A stretch of DNA of 64,000 bases from the NCBI GenBank assembly GCA_030762935.1, contig CM060895.1:40290001-40354000 (forward strand), read 5' to 3'. The number at the start of each line of letters is the position of its first letter. Position 1 is the stretch's first letter. The position numbers were made by a program, and so were the translations under genes. Of this stretch, positions 56,255 through 64,000 are shown piece after piece. The notes under the pieces were generated by a model. That model saw only the letters and a list, made by a program, of their open reading frames with translations. It ran no database searches and was not told the origin of the DNA. The stretch comes from Hymenopus coronatus (lineage: Eukaryota; Arthropoda; Insecta; Mantodea; Hymenopodidae).

Positions 56255-57045
56255 TTTTTAATTTCGCTACACCTACTATGTACTTAGTGTATAGAGAAGG
56301 TATTGTAATTGTTCCAAAAAGTTGATACTGAGATTTCACCGAAAATACATGTTTTAGATCCCCTGAATCCAAAAAAAAACCTTTTTAGAAAAATATCCTT
56401 GGTATTTAATTTCAATATCTTTCAAGGATGCGACACGAAGATTTTCAAGAAAAAAAGAAAAAACCACCGCAAACTACCCTTTATATGGAAAATTTTTCGA
56501 AGTTGTTGATTTTCTCAAAAATTGTTCTAACGAGTTTGATTATAATATCGTATATTAAAGACGTTTACATGACAAATAAAATGTTTATTTTCAATTTTCT
56601 GGGAATAGCCTCGTAAGACATGTTTATTCTGGATGAGTTTTGCAGAGTTCTGCATAACTGGTAAACCATAAGAGACAGACAAAAACTTACTTCACAAAAA
56701 ATGTAGCGCTCGTTAAAACACACAATTTATGTTATATACATATTTTTTTTTCTCGTGGAGTTGAGATATTCCTTGTTATTGGTTTCAGCTTTAAAATACT
56801 TATACTTTTCTAATATGGGAATTTGTCAACTCTTGTCCATACAAACAAGGAACTTCAATCGCATAGCAATCAGACATTAAAAGTCTTGCCTATCGTTTTA
56901 GGCTATGTATTCCATTATTTCCCTTCTACTTACAAGAAATCATTTCTGGTGTTTATCTCTATTAGTATTAAGTAGATAGAATAATAAGCTTTTTAACAAT
57001 AATTTGTTACAGAGATGTAGAGAAAGTCATGTGAATGGAAGGTAT
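56255..57045 (+). mobile_element. R860 copy (T+B+)
   Basis: T has TTCGCTACACCTACTATGTA and GATACTGAGATTTCACCG. The TG-rich tract at the border is deleted. The body is complete to AAAGTCATGTGAATGGAAGG. Confidence 0.85.
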
Positions 57046-57050
57046 CGGAT

Positions 57051-57622
57051 TTCTTTTTTTTTTTATTTAGCCCTTTTTTTTGTAAAAAATGTTTATTATT
57101 GATTTTTTGTTGCAAAAATGTACCTACTTTAAAAATAAACATTTGCAATGTTTGGTTCTCCTAGGGTGGACGTAACGTGTTTTGGACGTGTTTTTAAACC
57201 ATTGCGCTGGTTAAATGACTGAAAATGCGCGAAAGAACATGTGAAATGTATTACCTACCTATATAACTATAGGTTTGTGAACAGAAAACAATGTGGACTC
57301 GTCAAAGGTATGGTTTTACAACCGTTCTACAAATAAATGACTATCTTATAGGGGATTGAAATAAAAATCACCCGAAAGTGTGATGCAATAAACTTTATCG
57401 TATCATCAGTGTGCGTTTCTTTAACAACATTCCTGAAGGTGAACAAGGTCGTAAAAATCTCGAGTAAACAGATTCATTAGCGAATATGCTCAATAAAGCA
57501 ATCTTCATGAATGAACAACTAAGATATGATTGCTTTATTAGAATGGTTCCCGGCAGTCTCTTAGTTTTGAAACGAACAAGCATCTCTTACAGATTACTCT
57601 CCTAGCTATAGCACATTAATTT
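57051..57622. other. Unassigned spacer
   Basis: T-rich start, then no recognised element. A 62-codon minus frame is unremarkable. Confidence 0.4.
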
Positions 57623-57623
57623 T

Positions 57624-58485
57624 ATTACTTTTTTCTGTTTCGTATAAAGTACATGGGTAGAGACGTACTGCATTCCATCCATAAATTCGATATCGACATT
57701 TCACCGGAAATACGCCCATGTATAAAAAAATCTTGTATGACTTTTGCTACATATGTACAAGAAATTATTTTTAACAAAAACTTATTCTTCTATTTAATTC
57801 ATGATAATTGAGAATAAATAAGCAGAACCAGTCTTGTCACTTGCTTCCTTGTAAGTAGAAGTGAAGTAAGGGAGCACCATATGCTAAAGTGATAGTCAAA
57901 ATTTGGTTGCTATGTGACTGAAGTTCCTTTGTTTGTATGGACAGGAGTTGACAAATTCCCGTATGAGAAAAGTATAAATATTGTACAGCAGAAACTAACA
58001 GCAACAAATATCTAAAAGCGATTACCTCCACGAAAAAAATGTATATAAAATAAAATGTGTTTTAACGACCTCTAAATTCTCTATTAAGTAAGTTTTTGTC
58101 TATCTCTTAAGGTTTACCACTTGTGTCAAATTCATCCAGATGCTATTCCCAGACAATTCAAGATATATATTTTATTTGTCATGTTAATATCTTTAATATA
58201 CGACATTTTAATCAAAATCTTTGAGAAAACCAAAATTTTCGAAAAATTTTCTATGCAGATGGAGGTGGGTGATTTTCTTGAAAATCTTCGTGTCGCATCC
58301 TTAGAAGTTAAGTACTAAGTACTAAGTTTGGTATTTAACGGTCTTTTCATTTTTGAACTATACTGCGCACACACACGGGCACATTTTTCTATTTTTTTTA
58401 ATGCAGGTAGTCTCAAAACATGTATTTCCGGTGAAATATCAGTATCGAACTTTTGGGTGCAAAACAATACCTTCTCTATACAATG
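57624..58485 (-). mobile_element. R860 with inverted T at both ends (T+ B- T-)
   Basis: A shortened plus T (57624-57720, TAAATTCGATATCGACATTT and CACCGGAAATACG) is joined through TATAAAAAAATCTT to a minus body. A minus T closes at TACCTTCTCTATACAATGTG. Same layout as 4670-5532. Confidence 0.75.
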
Positions 58486-59341
58486 TGTAGGTACATATTA
58501 CGAGTCTACAATGTACATAGTCGACAGAACATATATTGCATTCCACCAACATATTCGATACCGCGATTTCACAGGAAATACATGTTTTGAAAGTCCCTAA
58601 ATCCAAAAAGTAAAAGAAAAATATTTTTAAAAAATTGTACTATGTGTGTGTGGTGGGGGAGGAGCAGCATAGCTCTAAAACGAAAATCTGTTAATACCAA
58701 ATTTGGCATTTAAGTTCAGTATCTTCCAAGGATGCGACGCTAGGAATTTCAGAAAAATCCCCAACCGTTATTTACTCTTTACATAAAACGTTTTTTCGAA
58801 GATGTTGAGTTCCTCATAAATGACTAAGGTTATTTTGATTAAAATATCGTATATTAGAGATGTTTACATGATAAACAAAATGTATATCTTGAAATGATTG
58901 GGAATAAATAGCCTCTGAAGACGTCTTTATTGCGAATTATTTTTACATAACTGGCAAAGCATAACTGATAGACGTAAACTTGCTGCACAAAATATGTAGA
59001 TCTCATCTAAATGCATTAACTTATGTGCTTTTATGTTTTTTTGTAGTAGTCAGTTTCCGAGACATTCCTTGTATTTGGTTTCAATTTTAAAATACTTTTC
59101 ACAAACAGGAAGACTTCTGTGTGTTTGTTTTGTTCCACCCCGTGCTATGCAAAGAAGCGAATTTCAGTAACGATCGCATAGCGACAGATTTTAAACTATT
59201 TAAATGTTGCTTTATTAACATAGTGTATTCCCTTAGTCTTCCCCTCCTAAAAGCTCTAGCCGAAAAATGGACTGTAGTTTCCTTCTACTTAAATATGTAA
59301 CTAATTAGTAAGATAATCCAGCTAATGCTCATCTCGATTAG
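58481..59341 (+). mobile_element. R860 copy (T+B+), head-to-head with the previous one
   Basis: The T palindrome (TCTACAATGTACATAGTCG) starts within the end of the preceding minus T. The body runs to AATGCTCATCTCGATTAG near 59341, where it is replaced by a minus fragment. Extra sequence lies near 59240-59275. Confidence 0.8.
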
Positions 59342-59842
59342 ATGGACATCCGCATTTCTTGTATAGTAAGATTTTGTTCACTTACGGTTTACCAGATATG
59401 TAAAAATCATTCAGAATGAAGAGGATTTCAGAGGCTATCCGCAGGAAATCAAGACTAACTTTTTATTCGTCTGTAAAAATATCTTTAGCATACGACTTCT
59501 TAATCAAAATCATTAGAGACATTTTTGAGAAAATCTATATTTTTTTTTTTTTAAATTTTACCATATGAAGGTAGTTTAGGGTTGTGGGATTTTCTTGAAA
59601 ACCTTTGTGCTGCATTTTTGAAAGATACTAAACTTAGGTACTACTAATAGATAAGCTTTTTCGTTTTTGAGTTATGCCGTCCATACACAGACACACTGAC
59701 CTTTTTTATGTAAGATGCTTTCTGTTTTATTCAGGAGGTTTCAAAACATACATTTCGGGTGAAATCTGGCTATCGAATTTTTGGGTAGAACAATTCCTTC
59801 TCTACCTAATATTTATGCTACACATATGCACTAAAGAAAATA
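59342..59842 (-). mobile_element. R860 copy, minus, 5'-truncated
   Basis: It starts near CTTGTATAGTAAGATTTTG and ends with a T: TTTTTGGGTAGAACAATTCC and TAAAGAAAATATAA. Confidence 0.75.
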
Positions 59843-59844
59843 TA

Positions 59845-60388
59845 AAGATCTGAATGACTTAAAATATCCGTGATATACATTGAAGAACTTGAAGACCATT
59901 TCTTCTTAACAACTGATGTTTTTAAAATTTGTCGCTAAATTTTGGTGACAATGTTCCCTAATAAGAGTAAAGTATAGTTAAAATTCTATCATAGCCACAA
60001 TACGCAATAAAATGAGCCAGTTTTACCAACATTCAGTCAGCTTAATATATGCGAAATGAGATTTCATAATGACACAGTTTAGCAAGAAGGGTTTCTCACA
60101 TATGAATTGTGTCATAGTTTCCCGGTAAGGGCCACAATAAGGTCATGTGTCAGCTCACGTGTTTTGTTCAACTTTCTTTAATTGCCTAACCTCAAAGTAA
60201 GAGTGTATGTACCTACACCTGAAGAAAGTACGGTACATATCGTGGGTTACTCAGATCATGCCCATTCCATTCATTATTTTAACATGTTATCCTTGAATGC
60301 AGCTCCTAATTGCTTTCATTCACGGAATATTGTGTGTCCGTACACTTTAGAGATAGATTTTATGTCACGCGCAACATTTGCACCTCTT
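59845..60388. other. Unassigned spacer
   Basis: No recognised element. Confidence 0.4.
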
Positions 60389-60389
60389 T

Positions 60390-61092
60390 TTACTTTTTCT
60401 ACACGTACTATGTACATAGTGTATAGAGAAGGTATTGCAGGTTTAAGTTTAGTATCTTCCAGGCATGCGACACGAATAATCAGAGAAAAATCCACCCACC
60501 CTAACCTACCTTTTACATGGAACATTTTTCAAAAAAATTTATTTTCTGAAAAATGGCTCTAACGATTTTAGTTAAAATGTCAAATATTAAGATATTTACC
60601 TGACAAATAAAATGTATATTTTGAATTGTCTGGGAAGCGCCTCTGAAGACTACTTTATTCTAGATGAATTTTACGGAATTTTGCATTACAGCTAAACCAT
60701 AAGACATGGACAAAAACTTACCACAAAAAATGTAGAGCACATTAAAACACAGAATTTATGTGTATACATTTTTTTCGTGGAGCTGATCGTTTTTGAAATA
60801 TTCCCTGTTTTTGGTTTCAACTTTGAAGAACTAAACTTTTCTCATACAGGAATTTGTCAACTCCTGTCCATACAAGCAAAGGAACTTCACTCACATAGCA
60901 ACCAGCTTTTGACTATCACTTCAATCAATGGTATTCCCTTATTTCGCTTCTACTTACAAGGAAGCAAGTAATAAGACTATTTCTGCTAATTTTTTCTCGA
61001 TTAGCATGAAGTAAATAGAAGCATAAACTTTTTAACAAAGTTTACAGAGATGTAGAGAAAGTCATGTGAATGGAACACATCAGATTTTTTAC
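60390..61092 (+). mobile_element. R860 copy (T+B+), internal deletion after the palindrome
   Basis: The palindrome is well preserved (TCTACACGTACTATGTACAT, then AGTGTATAGAGAAGG). The rest of T and the border are deleted, so it jumps to GGTTTAAGTTTAGTATCTTC. The 3' end is complete: GAACACATCAGATTTTTTA. Confidence 0.85.
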
Positions 61093-61179
61093 TTTTTGTA
61101 CTACCTACATCATTGAAAGAAGAAATATTCCATTCGAAACAAATATTTGATACTAATTAATAGTAAAATTACTCGGCCT

Positions 61180-61936
61180 GTAAAATCTCATGTGTTCCAA
61201 TCACAAACTGTTCTGACAAAATAATATTTTATCTACACCACGCTAATCGAGATAAACATTAGCAGAAGTGGTCTTATTACTTGCTTCCTTGTAAGTAGAA
61301 GGGAAACAAGAGAATACATTAGGCTAAAGCAATAGTCAAATCTTTTAAAAGCTGAACACTGTGTGAAACGATTGAGGTTCGGTTCGCTTGACATGGTCCT
61401 GTTTGAAAAAAATGTTACCTAGTTTAAAACTGAAGCCTATAAAAAGGAATGTCTAAAAAACGGCCAACTCGACCAGAAAAACTTATATGACAAAATGTGT
61501 GTTTTAACAAGATCTACATTTTCTGTGAATTAATTTTTTATCCATCTCTTACGGTTTAACTGTTATGAAAAGTTCTACAAAACTCGTCTAGATTAAAGAG
61601 GTCTTCAGAGGCTATTCCCAGAAAAGTCAAAATATACATTTTATTTGTGATGCAAATATCTTTAATATTTCGCATTTAAACGAAAATGCGTTAAGACTCA
61701 TTAGAGAGAAAAGACATTTTCATACCTTTTTTCATTTAATGGGCAGTTTATGGTGGGGGATTTTCTTGAAAATTTTCGTTTCGCATCTTGGAAGAAAAGA
61801 ACAAAGAAAGAAAACAAAAAGCCAAACGTAATTACCAAGTTTATTATTTAACGGTCTTTATGTTTTTGAACTCTCCTCTCCAAAGACACACACAAACACA
61901 CAGATGACCTTTTTTTTTTTTTTTTTTTTTTTTAGA
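61180..61936 (-). mobile_element. R860 body, minus, T missing
   Basis: It starts AAAATCTCATGTGTTCCAAT and runs to a T-run (61912-61933) at the body/T border. The next minus body starts there. Confidence 0.8.
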
Positions 61937-62572
61937 AATCTATATGTTTCATTCACATGACTTTCTCTACATCTCTGTAAAAAATGATTGTTAAAAAGCT
62001 TAAGCTTCTATCTACTTCATGCTAATCAAGATAAATATTAGCAGAAGCGCTTTCTTGTAAGCAGAAAGAAAATAATGTAATACAATAAAAAAAAAAACAA
62101 GAAAACAACCATGTATGTAATAAATTATGTGTGTTAATGAGATCTACATTTATGAGTTGAAGCTTTTGTCTATACCAGTTATGCAAAATCCATCCAGAAT
62201 TCAGAGACTATTCCCAGAAACTTCAAGACATACATTTTATTTGTGATTTAAATACCTTTAATATACCCACGGTATTTTAGTCAAAATTGTTAGAGGCATT
62301 TTTGAGAACAACAAAGTCTTCCCTGCAAAGAGTAATTTCGGGTGGAGGGTATTTGCTTGAATATCTTTGTGTCGCGTCGTTGGGAGGTGATACAATTAAA
62401 TACCAAGTTTGGCACACACAGATACACATATTGACCTTTTTCTAAAAATGTTTTTAATTCGGGGCACCTCAAAAAATGTACTTCCAGCGAAATCTCGGCA
62501 TCGAATTTTTTGGTGGAATACAATACCTGCTCTATACACAATGTACATAGTACGTGTAGAGAAAATAAAAAG
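61937..62572 (-). mobile_element. R860 copy (B-T-), tandem with previous
   Basis: It starts AAATCTATATGTTTCATTCA, lacks about 200 bp of mid-body, and ends ACAATGTACATAGTACG and TGTAGAGAAAATAAAA. Confidence 0.8.
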
Positions 62573-62703
62573 TTGTTATAAGGGATACAGTAGATTAATC
62601 GAATTAATGGTAAAGTTGTGATTGATAGGATCCTTGAAATATGTTAGATTGAAATGCAGACGTGTTCATCGTACCTTTTGATTATGTCGTTTCCTACTTC
62701 CCC
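62573..62703. other. Short spacer
   Basis: Nothing recognised. Confidence 0.4.
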
Positions 62704-62704
62704 G

Positions 62705-62790
62705 TGTTCATGGGACCTCAAAACACACGTTTCTGGTGATATTTTAATGAAATTCAATACGAGTAATTCTTCTACCTATCAAAGAAAGAA
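62705..62790 (-). repeat. Isolated R860 T module, minus
   Basis: CATGGGACCTCAAAACACAC, TTTCTGGTGATATTTTAATG and CTTCTACCTATCAAAGAAAG match the inner-to-outer order of a minus T, with no adjacent body. Confidence 0.5.
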
Positions 62791-62794
62791 CAAC

Positions 62795-63450
62795 AGAGAA
62801 TACAAACGGTTTTGGAGGTAATATGTATAAAAATGGTACATGGACGAAGTAAACAAGCACTCTATACTGGATGTACCTTGAATAGCTTTGTATGACGCAA
62901 TATTCGCTATATTTGCGTAACAAGGGCATCGAGTATTTATACACGTGAGTGAAATGCTGATAATTAGCACTTATTTGCTTCAGCGGATGTGCTCAGATAC
63001 ACCAAAGCCAAATATGTTTCGGTCTATTTATGTTTAGTCAAGGTAAACAGAATATGCGTAAAAGGTTTTCTACAATTTAACAATCGTATATAAACCAATT
63101 ACCAACATATTCAATTTGACCTTAGAAAGATATGTCATAGCCATAAATCATTCGTAACTTATATTTACAGTGTTTCAAGGTTTCACTATAATGATTTTAA
63201 AAGGGAAAGAGCTCACTTACTAGCGAATGAGATGCGTTATCGTGCTATGCGTTGCCAGGTCGCAATCCCTCTCACTTGCGCTTTGAGCATTCAAATCTGT
63301 CTGGCGACATAATGTGTATTCACGTGTATTAGAGCTAAAAATCTGAGGTTTTTACGGTTCTGCTCTGAACTTTACTCCCTATGTGCCTAGTGAATTATTT
63401 TTTGCAAAATCTGAATACTTTGTCTTGGCATGAGTAGTATTTATGACAGA
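62795..63450. other. Unassigned spacer
   Basis: No recognised element. Confidence 0.4.
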
Positions 63451-63454
63451 CGGG

Positions 63455-63765
63455 AGTCGCCCTCCGTGAATGTAATAGTTACCATGCTAACTTCATATAC
63501 CCATGGGCGCGGGTTCAAACCCGACGGAGGACGATGGATTTTTTCAGGCGTAGAATTCCTTAGCATGGCTTCCTTCGGAAGAGAAGTAAAGCCGCTGGTC
63601 CCATGGCGGAGATTTACGGCACGTAAAAGAACCTCAAATCTGATAGAGAGGACTCTGAGTAAAATTAAGCGGTCTTTCACGCCCAATATAGAATAGGACG
63701 TTGAGAACCACAGCAGTTAAAGAGCGTCCATAAATAAAACTCCATTTCATTTCATTGAGAGACGG
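63455..63765 (+). repeat. tRNA-derived SINE, family S1, best copy
   Basis: Head: CTCCGTGAATGTAATAGTTA, then CCATGCTAAC (A-box-like) and GCGGGTTCAAACCCGACGGA with an exact B-box (GGTTCAAACCC). The body has GGCGTAGAATTCCTTAGCAT, GCCGCTGGTCCCATGGCGG and GCACGTAAAAGAACCTCAAA, then AACCACAGCAGTTAAAGAGC and a tail CATTTCATTTCATT. Other copies: 8640 (+), 14570 (-), 53066 (-). Both frames through it are incidental. Confidence 0.8.
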
Positions 63766-63769
63766 AATC

Positions 63770-64000
63770 ACTTAGCGTGTTACTCCCCAATTAATCGCGA
63801 ATTTAAGATGTCAACACAGCAACACTCCAATTGGCTGTCGGCCTGGTGGCGCTCAAGTACAAACCTCATCCCATTTAAAAGTCACTTGTCTACTTTTTAA
63901 CAGTTTAATATATCCTCACAATAGGTACACCATCATAGCAACAGATTTACATCCTCGTTCCCGTTTGTTTACATAGAAATCTCGTACTGATTTCTTCCAT
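63770..64000. other. Unassigned end of window
   Basis: Nothing recognised. Confidence 0.4.

Noticed and set aside
1..64000. Integrated viral sequences
   Set aside because: No capsid, polymerase, envelope or retroviral pol motif was recognised in any frame.

Overview
This is a eukaryotic, AT-rich, intergenic-type window with no convincing host gene, exon, rRNA or functional tRNA. The transposon families present (mariner with a DD34D-type core, a Tc1/mariner element with a DUF4817-like N-terminus, tRNA-derived SINEs, a LINE tail) point to an arthropod with a large repeat-rich genome, plausibly an insect. The sequence alone does not give the species.

The dominant component is one interspersed family, called R860 here. 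A full copy is about 860 bp. By hand tally, copies and fragments on both strands cover roughly 45-50% of the window. In plus orientation a copy has a ~120 bp terminal module (T) followed by a ~740 bp body (B). T starts with a ~42 bp imperfect palindrome centred on ACTATGTACATAGT. B starts with a short TG-rich microsatellite and ends in a subterminal TGTAGAGAAAGT, a small hairpin and a T-run. The T end carries ACTTTCTCTACA, the inverse of TGTAGAGAAAGT. I see no reading frame conserved along B. Subterminal inverted repeats, a 3' hairpin, a microsatellite, T-rich ends and head-to-tail tandem copies together resemble Helentron-associated non-autonomous elements (HINE/DINE-1-like); that class assignment is inference. 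Junctions differ between loci: T+B+, B-T-, T+B+T-, T+B-T-, B-T+B+T-, and head-to-tail arrays.

Layout: 0.2-11.7 kb is dense R860 with a SINE joined to a mariner end near 8.8 kb. 11.7-19 kb is mostly unassigned DNA with a palindromic R860 pair at 13.1-14 kb, a LINE tail at 14.2 kb and a dead mariner core at 15.8 kb. 19-31.6 kb holds R860 copies, two related TA-flanked MITE-like elements (19.7 and 30.1 kb), a dead Tc1 core (25.4 kb) and a triple R860 array (26.9-29.5 kb). 31.6-34 kb is unassigned. 34-45.2 kb is dense R860, including a ~1.25 kb segmental duplication (34.0 and 41.3 kb) and a retroposon with a 15 bp target duplication (37.35 kb). 46.2-47.5 kb is a broken mariner. 47.8-62.8 kb is again dense R860, with a foldback tRNA-like element (51.35-51.97 kb) and a nearly intact 1,329 bp Tc1/mariner-superfamily element (53.97-55.30 kb) nested in an R860 copy. 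A tRNA-derived SINE lies at 63.45 kb.

Nothing here works as an operon or pathway. The visible biology is nested transposition and decay. R860 boundaries are hand-read and uncertain by 5-20 bp.
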